Assembly (NCBI RefSeq): GCF_022347765.1 | Contig: NZ_JAKRFZ010000002.1 | Coordinates: forward strand, 372,001 to 436,000 | Direction of reading: 5' to 3' | From: Pseudoalteromonas sp. OOF1S-7 | GTDB taxonomy: Bacteria; Pseudomonadota; Gammaproteobacteria; Enterobacterales; Alteromonadaceae | DNA length: 64,000 bases | Part shown: one piece after another, positions 53,260-63,350 of the stretch | Numbering within the stretch: position 1 is the stretch's first letter | Layout of the letters: every line of letters begins with the position of its first letter | Translations under genes and position numbers: made by a program | The notes under the pieces: generated by a model | The model's database searches: none | Seen by the model: only the letters and a program-made list of their open reading frames with translations | Told to the model about the DNA's origin: nothing

Positions 53260-55788
53260 TTATCCGCCTTCTTTCAATAACCCCATGCTACTTCTGCACA
53301 ATTGCTTACGGCTGAGTAAAATGCCACTGAGTGCCACCACCAGTGCAATGGCAACTGCCTCTGCAAACATCAGCAGCAGACTCCCCCGATAAGACATGGC
53401 CAGATTCTGCTGATAAAATGCATCGATAAAGCTGTATATTGCACCAACCGCACATAAAGCCGGGATCACAGTCACTATCAGCCATTCAATGCTGAGGATC
53501 TTCAGGCCTTGTGCGGATGACAGGCCAAAGCTCAGCAGCAACCCATTACGTATCTGATCTTTTTTCATATGGGTCTGAATTGCAGCCACCATCAGCAGAT
53601 TGCTAAGCAACGCAATAAATGCACCGTAGCTCATGACCAGCACAATCAGTGCCTGAACTTGCGTACGGATCTTCTCCAGCAGGGCATCCACAGTGACCAG
53701 GCGTAACTGTGGATATGCACGCCACAACTCACTCACGGCTGCTACGCCACGCGCATTGAGCTCAAGACTGCCCATATGGTAAATCGGCTCCACCAGACTG
53801 GGGGCGCTATGTTGTTGCAACACAAACCAAAAGGTGACCGAGCTGCCACCAGGTTTAAACTGGTGAACCGCGGTAATGGTAGCCTCAACAGCTTCATTGC
53901 CAATGAAAAACTGCACAGTGTCGCCAAGCGAAAGTGCCAGCTCAACGAATACCTCATGATCGACAGAAACCCCCATCCGGGATGGATCCATTGACCACCT
54001 CCCTTCTGTAACCCGGACATTCTCAGGCGTTTGTGCATGCCAGTGCAGGTTCACAGGTTGCGCCAGACGACGCAGGGTATCACTGGGTTGAACATCCCGC
54101 TCCAGCACCCCGATACCGTTAATATGTGTGACCTGCGCCAGCTGAAATGCCTTCATCTCTTTAATATTCCCCTGATAGCGGGCAACAAAGGATGTAAGCG
54201 CTTCTTTTTGTTGATCATCTGCCTTGCTGACAAATACATTACCCTGATGCTGATAAAGATAAAGCGCCAGCATATTGGTTACATCCCGTCCCATATTAAT
54301 ACTCAGCAATAACAAGGTGAGACTCAGACTCAGTGCTGTAATTTGCACCAGTTTGACTGACATACGCTTTCGTAATAACAACAGAGTAAAGCGCACCAGT
54401 CCCCAAGGCTGTGGCATTAAATAGCTGCCAAAGCGAAGCACCAGCCAGGTGACCAAAAGCACCAGTAAAACACACACTCCCAGCCCACCCAGCAGCATGC
54501 CACTGAGTAGCCAGTTATCGGTATACCGCAGTACCAATGCTATCAGCAATCCTGCCGGGCTAAGCATTGCCAGCCAATACCCGTGCCCTCGCTCAGTACG
54601 TTGTGCCAGTAGCAGACGAATATCCCCTTTGAGCAAGGACAGCCATACAGGTAGAACAATAAAAAAATAGACGGTGGTGGCCAAAGTGCAGGCAGCCAGT
54701 AGATCTCGCCACTGCCATTGCAGGGCAAATCCTTCGATATAACCCTGCGCCAGATGGCCTATCCCATAGCTTACCAGTAACGCCAGCAGCAACGCCGGTA
54801 GCAAGCTCAGTATTAAGATCATCGCACCGGCATGGATTGCCAGCACTGGTAACAGGCTGCGCGGCATGCCACAGGCCAGCATCACAGACACACTTCTTTT
54901 AAGTGGCTGAATTTGAACCTGGCTACATAACCACAGGATCAATACGCTCAGTAACACGATGATCAAGCTCAGCAGCCCGAGAAAATTCTGCACCCGCTCC
55001 CAAACTTTAGCCAGGGGGTAGTTATTGAGAGATTTGCTGATCACCTGTGCCGTGGGCGAAGCCGACTGAAACTGTGCAATAGTGCTTTCAGAAAGTGCCT
55101 TGTGTCGCATCAGCGCTCTGTTCAGATGTGGGGCCAGGCGGGCTGCGGACAGGCTGGACTCAGACACCATTGCACGCATATCGCTGCCGAGCCCCTCAAG
55201 CACTCGATCCGGTTCAAGCAGCAGAAGCGCAGCGACTCGCAGTTGTGTTTCGCCAAGCAAAATTGTCTCGCCCAACTCCACCGACAAAGCAGCGGCAAGT
55301 CTGGGTTCCAGCCAGATTTCTCCGGGTTGCGGGCCTTTTTGAACGTGCTGTGTATTAAGCCCTTTGCTGAGGCTGATATGAATGTCACCCTGCAACGGGT
55401 AATGATTATCAACGGCTTTGAGAAGCACACTTTGATGATGCGCCTGATGGCTCAGAGTAACATGATACTGAGACTGTATGCTGTAAGCTTGGCTGTGCGC
55501 CTTAACCCAGGTTAACTCCGACTCCTGCCAGGCTCGCCTGACTGTGACTTGCGTGTCTGCGCCTAGCGTATTTTGCAGATTGTACGCCAAAAACCGCTCA
55601 ACCCCCTGACCCAGCAAGCTGCTGAGCAATAAATAAAAAAACAACAGGCACAGAGCGCCGAGCGTCAGCCAGTATTTACCGTCTAACACTTGCCGCCACA
55701 GTACACTGGAAAAAGCAAGCAGCGCGTGTGCGGGTGTGACCGTATGCCGGTTATCTGAATCGTGCGTCATCGTCTGCGTTAGTGACAT
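53260..55788 (-). CDS. FtsX-family ABC permease, YbbP-like
   Basis: 842 residues with one N-terminal helix, a periplasmic domain, a block of helices (about 260-450), a second periplasmic domain and three C-terminal helices: the ten-helix layout of YbbP-type permeases. The YbbP-like strip YPLQGDIHISL...GPQPGEIWLEPRLAAALSVELGETILLGETQLRVAALLLLEPD is clear. Its start overlaps the ATPase gene by 10 bases. YbbAP-type complexes extract molecules from the membrane; no TesA-like hydrolase gene lies beside it. Confidence 0.83.
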   Translation of the reverse strand: MSLTQTMTHDSDNRHTVTPAHALLAFSSVLWRQVLDGKYWLTLGALCLLFFYLLLSSLLGQGVERFLAYNLQNTLGADTQVTVRRAWQESELTWVKAHSQAYSIQSQYHVTLSHQAHHQSVLLKAVDNHYPLQGDIHISLSKGLNTQHVQKGPQPGEIWLEPRLAAALSVELGETILLGETQLRVAALLLLEPDRVLEGLGSDMRAMVSESSLSAARLAPHLNRALMRHKALSESTIAQFQSASPTAQVISKSLNNYPLAKVWERVQNFLGLLSLIIVLLSVLILWLCSQVQIQPLKRSVSVMLACGMPRSLLPVLAIHAGAMILILSLLPALLLALLVSYGIGHLAQGYIEGFALQWQWRDLLAACTLATTVYFFIVLPVWLSLLKGDIRLLLAQRTERGHGYWLAMLSPAGLLIALVLRYTDNWLLSGMLLGGLGVCVLLVLLVTWLVLRFGSYLMPQPWGLVRFTLLLLRKRMSVKLVQITALSLSLTLLLLSINMGRDVTNMLALYLYQHQGNVFVSKADDQQKEALTSFVARYQGNIKEMKAFQLAQVTHINGIGVLERDVQPSDTLRRLAQPVNLHWHAQTPENVRVTEGRWSMDPSRMGVSVDHEVFVELALSLGDTVQFFIGNEAVEATITAVHQFKPGGSSVTFWFVLQQHSAPSLVEPIYHMGSLELNARGVAAVSELWRAYPQLRLVTVDALLEKIRTQVQALIVLVMSYGAFIALLSNLLMVAAIQTHMKKDQIRNGLLLSFGLSSAQGLKILSIEWLIVTVIPALCAVGAIYSFIDAFYQQNLAMSYRGSLLLMFAEAVAIALVVALSGILLSRKQLCRSSMGLLKEGG

Positions 55789-56456
55789 AGTGACAGCCTC
55801 CCATGGCTCAGGCGATAGGCCTTATCCATACGCCGTGCTAGAGCCATATCATGTGTCACCAACACCAGTGCTGCACCACTTTTTCTGGCACCACTGAGCA
55901 TCAGGTCCATCACCTGCTCCGCGGTTTTTTCGTCCAGGTTCCCCGTGGGTTCGTCTGCAAATAATATCTTAGGGTGTGCGCACAAAGCGCGGGCTATGGC
56001 TACCCTTTGCTGCTCACCGCCGCTTAACTGAGTGATATTGTCTGTTAATCGCTGTGCCAGTCCCATCCGGGTTAACCAGTCAATGGCCTGCTGCTGCGCA
56101 TCACGGTTGCCCCTGAGCTGTAGTGGCAATGCGACATTCTCTACTGCATTTAACTCGGGCAACAAGTGAAACTGCTGAAATACAAAGCCACTATGAACAA
56201 GCACCTCAGCGGGATTCAGTGTCTGATCATCGCAACGATAATACACTTGTCCAGACTGATAAGGCGTCAGCCCGGCCAGCAAAGAAAGTAACGTCGACTT
56301 ACCACACCCGGAAGCGCCTACGATAGCAATGTGCTCACCCGCTTCAAGGTGTAAATCCAGGGCATCAATCAATGCCAACCGTGTACCATTGTGTAGATTT
56401 ATACTGTGTTTAAGGCCACTGACCTCAAGTGACAAAGCCATGTCTGAATCCCTCAT
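55779..56456 (-). CDS. ABC ATPase, YbbA/LolD-like
   Basis: 225 residues (ATG 56441 is an in-frame alternative). Walker A GASGCGKST, Q-loop FQQFHLLPEL, signature LSGGEQQRVAIARAL, Walker B ILFADEPTGNLDE and switch His VTHD. It partners the overlapping permease downstream. Confidence 0.92.
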   Translation of the reverse strand: MRDSDMALSLEVSGLKHSINLHNGTRLALIDALDLHLEAGEHIAIVGASGCGKSTLLSLLAGLTPYQSGQVYYRCDDQTLNPAEVLVHSGFVFQQFHLLPELNAVENVALPLQLRGNRDAQQQAIDWLTRMGLAQRLTDNITQLSGGEQQRVAIARALCAHPKILFADEPTGNLDEKTAEQVMDLMLSGARKSGAALVLVTHDMALARRMDKAYRLSHGRLSLCH

Positions 56457-56514
56457 TAAGTTATCTGGGGCTCAGCATGTGCTCCGGGCTGTGAAATGTA
56501 TGTGAAAGAACTGA

Positions 56515-56536
56515 AGAGCGCCCGACTGGGCGCTCT
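56515..56536 (-). terminator. Strong hairpin after the small secreted-protein gene
   Basis: AGAGCGCCC-GACT-GGGCGCTCT on the plus strand, a 9-bp GC-rich stem, lies 48 bases past the stop at 56584 and before the ABC ATPase gene. The U-run is weak (TTCAGTTCTTT on the minus strand). Confidence 0.6.
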
Positions 56537-56583
56537 GGTGGAAAGCTAGTGACGCACCTGTGATAAGGCGTCGCTGTTGCTTT

Positions 56584-56934
56584 TTAGAATCGCGTGTCCT
56601 GAAGTGATATCTGGCTAACTTCACAATCAGCTGAGGCCGATGTCAGACGCACTTTTTTACCCGACATATAAGCTGACAAAGCCAGACTCAAAAAATGATC
56701 CATTTTGTCTGCAGTGTGCTTACTGTATGTAATTGTCGCAGTTTTGTTACAACCGGCCAGCTCATACTGTACATCATTATTAAAGTACAGACGGATCGAC
56801 CTGTTAGATGAATAGTCGTATACCTTAACGCCTTTTAGCGTTCCAAGTCCGATGTCGGTTATAGCAGCAGACATAAAAGGCGTCAGCGTTAAAGCTGCGC
56901 CAACAAACAGTTGTTTTATCATGATAATTTTCAT
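56584..56934 (-). CDS. Small secreted protein of unknown function
   Basis: 116 residues from ATG 56934 (GAG 5 bases upstream; ATG 56922 also possible), with a signal peptide ending about SAA. Two mature cysteines (AGCNKT and DCEVSQ) could form a disulfide. The pattern IRLYFNNDVQYELAGC...LSLALSAYMSGKKVRLTSASADCEVSQI recalls a common small periplasmic fold in marine gammaproteobacteria, for which I know no function. Confidence 0.65.
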   Translation of the reverse strand: MKIIMIKQLFVGAALTLTPFMSAAITDIGLGTLKGVKVYDYSSNRSIRLYFNNDVQYELAGCNKTATITYSKHTADKMDHFLSLALSAYMSGKKVRLTSASADCEVSQISLQDTRF

Positions 56935-57027
56935 TTTTCTCAAAAAATACATCATAGCTTAAGCTAAACTGATGTTCCAATGTTTCTTTTTTGATAACAA
57001 TCAAGCGCAGATGTCGGCTTGGCTGCG

Positions 57028-58341
57028 TCAGTCGTTTAACAGTTCCAGCAAGGGCGCAAGGTTTACCCGTGCTTTCAGTCTGGCAGCAATCAGGTATAAG
57101 CCCCCCAGTTTACGATGAATAAACAAAGAATCCACTGGCGGAGTATGCCACTCCCTGAATTGCATACTCAATTGCTTGCCCTGCTCACTGATCTGCTTTG
57201 CCAGCCCACTGGCAGCGAAATCAAACGGCGTTGTAGCGCGCAGCGGCGAGAGAACCAGTTCAAACAATGACAACACCGCCTGCTGGTAATGCGGGTCTAT
57301 ACCCTCTGCAAAATATCCGATTTCACAGGCCGCCTCTTTTAACGCCTGAAGATTTTGCTCGGCCCCAGCCCTGAGAAGCTTTTTATAGCCCAGAATCAGC
57401 TCAGGCGAAATGGTCCTGGTTGCGCCAAAGTCGAGCAGCACAATCTGACCGGTCGCCCGATTGTACTGATAATTCGCCAGATTCGGATCAGTTTGTACCA
57501 TACCCAGCTCAAACATCTCGGTAAAGAACAGTTCAATCAAGCGAAAGGCCAGCTCGTCACGAGCCTGCTGTGGCAACGACACCATGTTTTCCAGTGGCTC
57601 ACCCTCGACAAACTCCATGGTCAGCAAGTGTTTGGTGCTCAGAGCCGGGTAACTGCCCGGTACTTTAAAGTGTGGATTATCCGCCAGAGCCTGAGCAAAA
57701 GCATTAAGGGATTTCGCTTCGTGCAGATAGTCGGTTTCCGCCAGCAATTGTAACTTTGCCTCTTCAACCAAAGGCGCGATGTTCAGGGTTTTTGGCAATA
57801 ATCCGGAGAGCTTAACCAGGCTCACGACGTTATCAACATCACTGTGAATGCTGCCGGCAACGCCCGGATATTGCACTTTGATGGCCAGCGGCTTGCCCTG
57901 CTCAGACGTTGCTTTATGCACCTGACCTATAGATGCACGAGCAAAGCTATTCAGATCTATGTGGCTGAATTTATCCAACCAGTCGGGGCCAAGTTCTCTT
58001 TCAAACGTGGCAACCAGCTGCTTGTGAGGCATGGGTGCCGCATCGGCTCTGAGTCGCGCCAACAATTGAGCCAGCTCAGCAGGAAGCAGTTCTCCTGCAT
58101 CCATCGACAACAACTGCCCCAGCTTCATCGCCGCACCACGCATGTGCGACAGCTTTTCAGCAACCGCGTTCACATTACCCGGCTGCAGTAGTAGCTCTGC
58201 ACGGCTGGATTTTTGACCTTTCAAGGCTTGCTTGGCACCCGCGATCACCACATTAGATGCCACTTTACCTGCCAGGCCACCAAAGTGTGCCAGCCTGCTC
58301 AAGCGACTAGCCGGTACTCGGCGCGATTTGTTATTCAACAC
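57028..58341 (-). CDS. AarF/UbiB (ABC1)-family atypical kinase
   Basis: 437 residues. The N-terminal KxGQ-type motif (AAMKLGQLLSM), the alanine-rich ARASIGQVHKA loop and LAIKVQYPGV with the invariant Lys, then QTDPNLANYQYN (catalytic Asp and Asn) and LLDFGATR are ABC1 features. The proteins are ATP-dependent and tied to quinone or lipid metabolism; this one is a second-type homologue rather than UbiB itself. GTG 58341 has AGGAG 5 bases upstream. It is divergent from the aldehyde dehydrogenase gene. Confidence 0.87.
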   Translation of the reverse strand: MLNNKSRRVPASRLSRLAHFGGLAGKVASNVVIAGAKQALKGQKSSRAELLLQPGNVNAVAEKLSHMRGAAMKLGQLLSMDAGELLPAELAQLLARLRADAAPMPHKQLVATFERELGPDWLDKFSHIDLNSFARASIGQVHKATSEQGKPLAIKVQYPGVAGSIHSDVDNVVSLVKLSGLLPKTLNIAPLVEEAKLQLLAETDYLHEAKSLNAFAQALADNPHFKVPGSYPALSTKHLLTMEFVEGEPLENMVSLPQQARDELAFRLIELFFTEMFELGMVQTDPNLANYQYNRATGQIVLLDFGATRTISPELILGYKKLLRAGAEQNLQALKEAACEIGYFAEGIDPHYQQAVLSLFELVLSPLRATTPFDFAASGLAKQISEQGKQLSMQFREWHTPPVDSLFIHRKLGGLYLIAARLKARVNLAPLLELLND

Positions 58342-58544
58342 TCAACTCCTGCAACTTAATTCAATCCTGTGATACGCACAGTTTACCCATTTTGTTCAGG
58401 ATAACTAGCAAAAACTCTGTCTAGATTGCGTTCAGGTTAGCGAATATTTTTGACCAATTTTAGAGCTTTTATTCACACTTCAGCGTATGAGGGTTATTAT
58501 CAGGTAAACCGCTTTGCAAACTTTCGCGAAAAAGGCCCGCAACA

Positions 58545-59960
58545 ATGAGCAATATGAGCACAGTATCTGAACACGCGCTGCTAACCATGAACTTTCAGGC
58601 TATGCAGTCGGCCTACCGCCGGGACCCTGCGCCCGACTACGCGCAGCGCGTTGCCGTGCTTAAGAAGCTTAAACAGGCACTGATTACTCACGAACAGCAG
58701 ATCTACCAGGCACTATCCATTGATTATGGTTATCGCAGTGAGTTCGATACCTTCTTTGCCGATATCATGCCTACCATAGCGGCCATTAAGTATGCCATTA
58801 AACATTTGAAAAGATGGATGCGGCCCTCAAAACGTCACGCCGGACTGATGCTCGCCCCCTCAACGGTGACTGTGCATTATCAGCCATTAGGTGTGGTTGG
58901 CGTTGTAACTCCCTGGAACTTCCCGTTTTATCTCGCGCTGGGCCCAACTGTTCAGGCGCTGGCCGCAGGTAACCGTGTGATGATCAAAATGAGTGAATTT
59001 ACGCCAAATGCTAATCAGATATTGCGCACCATTCTTGACGACATCAGTGACCATGTTCATCTCGTAGAAGGCGATGCCGAAACCGGCGCAGCATTCACCG
59101 CCTTGCCATTCGACCATCTGATATTTACCGGCTCAACCGCCGTTGGCAAACTGGTTGCCAAAGCTGCCGCCGATAACCTGACCCCGGTTACGCTGGAGCT
59201 GGGCGGCAAATCACCCACGATTATCGACGCACATATTGATATGAAGATCGCTGTGGATGCCGTGATCATGGGTAAATCTATCAACTCTGGGCAAATCTGC
59301 GTGGCCCCGGATTATGTTTTTGTCCCAACCACGCGCCTGGATGCATTTATTGAGACATTTATTGCACGCTACAGCGAATACCACCTGAAAAGTGCCAACC
59401 GCAATCAGCAAAGCCATATAATTTCACAGCGCCAGCACACTCGCTTAGTGCAACTGCTGGAAGATGCAAAAGCCAAAGGTGCCAAAATACATGCTGTTAA
59501 GGCGATGGGACCAGATGACAACAAGTGCGTTTACCCGCATTTGCTGACCAACCTGACAGACGATATGGCGGTGCTAAAAGAAGAGATCTTTGGCTCATTA
59601 TTGCCTGTTATGACCTACGAAACGTTAGATGACGTGGTAACTTACATCACTGATCGACCTCGTCCGCTGGCGCTGTATATTATGTCAAACAATCCGACAT
59701 TGATTGAACGCCTGATCACCCACACGCACAGCGGCGGCATAGGCATTAACGATACCGCCATGCATGTGGTTGCAGATGATGCCCCGTTTGGTGGCATTGG
59801 CCATTCGGGTATGGGTCATTATCACGGTTACGAAGGCTTTTTAACCTTCTCGAAGGCCAAAACCGTGCTGTATTCCAGCAGCTGGCTGCCTAAGAATCGG
59901 TTTTTACTCAAACACCGGGATTGGGCGTTAAAAGTCCTCCGTAAGTGGTTGTTAAGATAA
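58545..59960 (+). CDS. Coniferyl-aldehyde-dehydrogenase-type aldehyde dehydrogenase
   Basis: 471 residues. The aldehyde dehydrogenase landmarks are TPWNFPFYL, FTGSTAVGKLV, the general base Glu in LELGGKSP and the nucleophilic Cys in NSGQICVAPDY. The C-terminal FLTFSKAKTVLYSS and the short length match the class 3-like group that includes coniferyl aldehyde dehydrogenase; members oxidise aromatic and long-chain aldehydes. A C-terminal basic amphipathic tail (LLKHRDWALKVLRKWLLR) could contact the membrane. Confidence 0.88.
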   Translation: MSNMSTVSEHALLTMNFQAMQSAYRRDPAPDYAQRVAVLKKLKQALITHEQQIYQALSIDYGYRSEFDTFFADIMPTIAAIKYAIKHLKRWMRPSKRHAGLMLAPSTVTVHYQPLGVVGVVTPWNFPFYLALGPTVQALAAGNRVMIKMSEFTPNANQILRTILDDISDHVHLVEGDAETGAAFTALPFDHLIFTGSTAVGKLVAKAAADNLTPVTLELGGKSPTIIDAHIDMKIAVDAVIMGKSINSGQICVAPDYVFVPTTRLDAFIETFIARYSEYHLKSANRNQQSHIISQRQHTRLVQLLEDAKAKGAKIHAVKAMGPDDNKCVYPHLLTNLTDDMAVLKEEIFGSLLPVMTYETLDDVVTYITDRPRPLALYIMSNNPTLIERLITHTHSGGIGINDTAMHVVADDAPFGGIGHSGMGHYHGYEGFLTFSKAKTVLYSSSWLPKNRFLLKHRDWALKVLRKWLLR

Positions 59961-60095
59961 ACAAGGAAGAATAAAGCCCGAGATTGCTGCTGAATCATAA
60001 CGGGTACCACACCTAATTTGTAACTTGCTGTAATAGCCAAACCGGCATTTGGTAACTATTCTTTTACATCTCTCTGAGTGCAAGGAAAAAAACCA

Positions 60096-61922
60096 ATGAG
60101 CAAGTTACCTGTTATCGCAGCCCTGAGCGCGACCAGCCTGCTGGTCTTAGTTGGCTGTTCTACCAACCGTCATATAGCCCCCGCTGCTCCCATAGAGGTC
60201 ACCCCTGAGCATGGCGATGTGCCCAAACGGGTGTGGTTAGATCAGGGCTGGAGTGACAAAATCCGCGAAGATTTCTGGTTTACCGGGCAAGGTTCGCAAA
60301 TCATTCCCTACACCTGGTTTGTTTGGCTGGAACAAGCCGACAACACGCAACTGTTCCGACATAGTGAACACATGGAATTTTTACGTTATCTGCCCAGCAA
60401 GGCAAGCACACGCAACCCTGGCGGTCTGCCCATTGGCTTTGCGCTGCATAGCAACCAAAAAACCGGTGAAAACTGGGTCGGCATGACCTGCGCGGCGTGT
60501 CATACCAGCCAGATTGATTATCAGGGCACCAAAATGCTCGTTGAAGGCGCGCCTACGCTGGCCAATTTCGTGTTGTTTTTTGATAAGCTGGTCGCCGCCC
60601 TGAACACAACCCTGAAGGACGACGCTAAGTTTGATCGCTTTGCCCGAAATGTACTGGGTTCAAAATACAGCGACAGCAGCAAGGCTAGCCTCAAACAACG
60701 CCTGCAACAAGTCGCACTGCAAACAGCACAAAGACAGGCCGTTAACGCGCTGCCGGACGACTACCCCGAAGATTTTACCAGTTATGCCCGGCTAGATGCC
60801 TTCGGCAACATTCAAAACGCGGGGACGGCGTTTGCGCTTAACGATCTCACCAACAAGAATACCCCGACAGGACCTGTGTCTTATCCGTTTTTGTGGGGCA
60901 CGCATCAGTCAGACGTCGTGCAGTGGAATGCCTCTGCGCCCAATACGCCGATTGTGGGACCCCTGGTGCGCAATATTGGCGAAGTCGTAGGGGTATTTGG
61001 CGAACTGAACATTGAAGAAGCACCGGTCTGGCAACGCATCTGGGGTAAGAAATTCCGCTACAGCTCGACCGTCGATATGATTGGGCTGGGTTATATTGAG
61101 TCCTGGGTCAAAACCCTGAGGTCGCCACAATGGCCTGTTGAGTATCTGCCCGCCATTGATACAGAAAAAGCGGCCAAGGGGGGGCTGCTTTATAAGCAAG
61201 CCTGTGCCAGCTGCCACCAACTGATCCCCCGGGAAAAAGAGCACCTGGATTATATTGCAAACCAGACCCTGGTTTCTGAGCTGGGCACCGATCCAGTGAC
61301 GGCTAACAACGCCTCCTGCCACATGGCCAAAACACTGATTTTAGAGGGCACTAAAGAGCGCATTCTGATCGGCAATAAATTTCAGGCCATCGACAATGCA
61401 ATCGATGTGCCTGTCAATGGCGTGGTCGGCTTAGTACTGAAAGATTTACCCACTGCGCTCAAAGCAGGCAATATTCCCGAAAGGACCGGCGCTGACGGAG
61501 AAAAAATATCCGTTGTGAAAGAACTGGAAAATCTGGTCATGCAACATCTGAAAGCCCGCGGAGAGCGTGCCGATGCAGTGGAAAACGATTGTGCCGATGG
61601 TGTACTTGATGGCGCTGTATACAAAGGTCGTCCGCTCAATGGCATTTGGGCAACCGCGCCTTACCTACACAACGGCTCTGTGCCCAACCTTTATGAGTTA
61701 ATGAAAAAACCCGAACAGCGCATCACCGAGTTTTGGGTGGGCAGTCGCGAGTTCGATCCCGTCAACGTCGGGTACATTACAACACAGGGACTGAACAAGT
61801 TCAGGGTAAAGGCCGGTAATGGCCAAATCATGCCCGGCAACTCCAACCTTGGCCACAGCTATGGCACTGAGTTTAGCGACGAGGAAAAGTGGCAGATCAT
61901 TGAATTTATGAAGACACTGTAG
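60096..61922 (+). CDS. RoxA-like dihaem cytochrome c lipoprotein
   Basis: 608 residues from ATG 60096, with AAGGAAA upstream. Lipobox LVGC (about C21). Two haem c sites: CAACH (about residue 131) and CASCH (about 372). The surrounding ESWVKTLRSPQWP and YKQACASCHQL, and the length, fit the RoxA-like branch of the dihaem cytochrome c peroxidase superfamily, which includes rubber oxygenases. Most members are of unknown substrate. Gene order after the aldehyde dehydrogenase may be functional, since oxidative cleavage yields aldehydes; that is speculative. Confidence 0.85.
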   Translation: MSKLPVIAALSATSLLVLVGCSTNRHIAPAAPIEVTPEHGDVPKRVWLDQGWSDKIREDFWFTGQGSQIIPYTWFVWLEQADNTQLFRHSEHMEFLRYLPSKASTRNPGGLPIGFALHSNQKTGENWVGMTCAACHTSQIDYQGTKMLVEGAPTLANFVLFFDKLVAALNTTLKDDAKFDRFARNVLGSKYSDSSKASLKQRLQQVALQTAQRQAVNALPDDYPEDFTSYARLDAFGNIQNAGTAFALNDLTNKNTPTGPVSYPFLWGTHQSDVVQWNASAPNTPIVGPLVRNIGEVVGVFGELNIEEAPVWQRIWGKKFRYSSTVDMIGLGYIESWVKTLRSPQWPVEYLPAIDTEKAAKGGLLYKQACASCHQLIPREKEHLDYIANQTLVSELGTDPVTANNASCHMAKTLILEGTKERILIGNKFQAIDNAIDVPVNGVVGLVLKDLPTALKAGNIPERTGADGEKISVVKELENLVMQHLKARGERADAVENDCADGVLDGAVYKGRPLNGIWATAPYLHNGSVPNLYELMKKPEQRITEFWVGSREFDPVNVGYITTQGLNKFRVKAGNGQIMPGNSNLGHSYGTEFSDEEKWQIIEFMKTL

Positions 61923-61929
61923 GGTCAAC

Positions 61930-61972
61930 CAGTTCGCAGTTTCAGAAGGTTGCAAGCCTGGACTGCGAACTG
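61930..61972 (+). terminator. Long inverted repeat after the cytochrome gene
   Basis: CAGTTCGCAGT and ACTGCGAACTG pair perfectly over 11 bp with a 21-base loop, 8 bases past the stop, followed by AATAGTCTTTT. Confidence 0.7.
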
Positions 61973-62363
61973 AATAGTCTTTTACCCGCTTAACAATACC
62001 AGCCGCTAAACCTGCGCACATATTTAACCGTCCCAACTCAAATGTAAACGGAGGTTTGGCTGATTAAGTCTTGAATTTCCAGCCTGTGAGACGGTAATTG
62101 CATGTACTAAAACCTCAGTTCAAATGTTGGTACTGATTCAAATTACGGCGTAATTTGCCTCAAACTATATGACGCTAAGATTCGCCCAAAGCAAGCAGAA
62201 GGGATCCCTGGAGGGTTACACGAATACCGACCAAGCAGTGGCAGCTTCAACTCAATACTGAATGACTGTACTCAATTACCATAGTGGATCTATAATTCAC
62301 TCCTTGCAGGCACAAAAGCCATTCACTCTATGAGTGTCAATTTCAAAGCAATAGGTAAAATAA
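61973..62363. other. Gene-free stretch, nothing recognised
   Basis: About 390 bases with stops in all frames at short intervals. I see no RNA gene or repeat. The last part is the leader of the lipoprotein gene. Confidence 0.5.
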
Positions 62364-62939
62364 ATGAACAGACAAATAGCCGTCAGTGCTCTTATGGTTG
62401 CAACATTATCAGCTTGCTCAACAACTGGTTATACGGTTGCCCCTGGTAAAGAAACCGCATCACTTCGCGTAGTCTCTCTGGATAGCGGCAATGTGTCAGT
62501 ATGGATTGACAATACGGAAGGGTGTATTAATCACAACTTTATTCGTGATGGAGAAATTGCCGTTTTGGGGGTAAAGGCCAACTTGCTTGCGGACCGCCAA
62601 GCAGGCCGAGTAATTGGTATGCCCATGTATCGTTCAGAGGTTCACGAAAAACAGCAAACGGAGCTGAAAGTAGAAGCAAACGTACCTATTTCGTTTTATT
62701 TTGCGGGCGTTTGGGTAACTGGCACGAATACACGCATCGACGGCTATAGATACTGTGTTAAAGAAGTCAGCTTTACTCCACTTGCCGATCATAATTATGA
62801 AGCTCAATATTATGTAGATCAAATAGATGGCAAAAAGCAATGTACAATCACACTTTACGATATCAAGCAGAAAAACGGCGAGTTCGTAAAAAAAGAAAAT
62901 GAAAACTATGAACTAACAACAAAGCCATGTGAAAATTAA
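62364..62939 (+). CDS. Small lipoprotein of unknown function
   Basis: 191 residues with lipobox LSAC (C18) after AVSALMVATLSAC. The mature part is beta-rich and contains cysteines at GCINH, RYCVKE, KQCTI and PCEN, giving two possible disulfides. No family recognised. Base composition looks more AT-rich than its neighbours (AAA/GAA-rich 3' end), which could mark a more recent arrival, but the signal is weak. Confidence 0.7.
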   Translation: MNRQIAVSALMVATLSACSTTGYTVAPGKETASLRVVSLDSGNVSVWIDNTEGCINHNFIRDGEIAVLGVKANLLADRQAGRVIGMPMYRSEVHEKQQTELKVEANVPISFYFAGVWVTGTNTRIDGYRYCVKEVSFTPLADHNYEAQYYVDQIDGKKQCTITLYDIKQKNGEFVKKENENYELTTKPCEN

Positions 62940-63350
62940 TTCACACTAAGAAGCCATGATTTCTTGGTACCTGCAATGTGATGCTCGCCCGTTTCAGCCT
63001 ACCTTACTTTAAGAACTGGTGAGCATGCTTTAGGCTGCTACACTCCAGATTGATGGTGGAATACGCTTATTACCCCCAATGAATAACAGTTCTGTAAGGA
63101 GCAACAGCGTTATGCTTTGGTGTGCAACCAATGTGGATTGACTCACACAACAGTAAACCCTCAATGACTTGTTGTGGAAACCTCCCCAATCGGTTAACTT
63201 AGCGTTTCCAAAAAAACTCCAAATGTAATTATTGATTAGAACATACGGATGCCTAAAACATGCGTTTGTAAGTCGCGTACAGGCAGGTTTGCTTGCAATT
63301 GCCGACCGTCGAAAGATAAATGCTTTGGATCACAAAATTAAGGATAAGTT
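62940..63350. other. Gene-free stretch with one imperfect inverted repeat
   Basis: ATGCTCGCC (about 62981) and GGTGAGCAT (about 63018) can pair over 9 bp with one G-U and may end the lipoprotein transcript. A short broken frame near 63100-63160 reads VCNQCG-like but is interrupted by stops. Nothing else is recognised. Confidence 0.45.

Noticed and set aside
63100-63165. Short zinc-ribbon-like frame (VCNQCG)
   Set aside because: Stops interrupt it on both sides and no longer remnant is readable, so it cannot be called a pseudogene.
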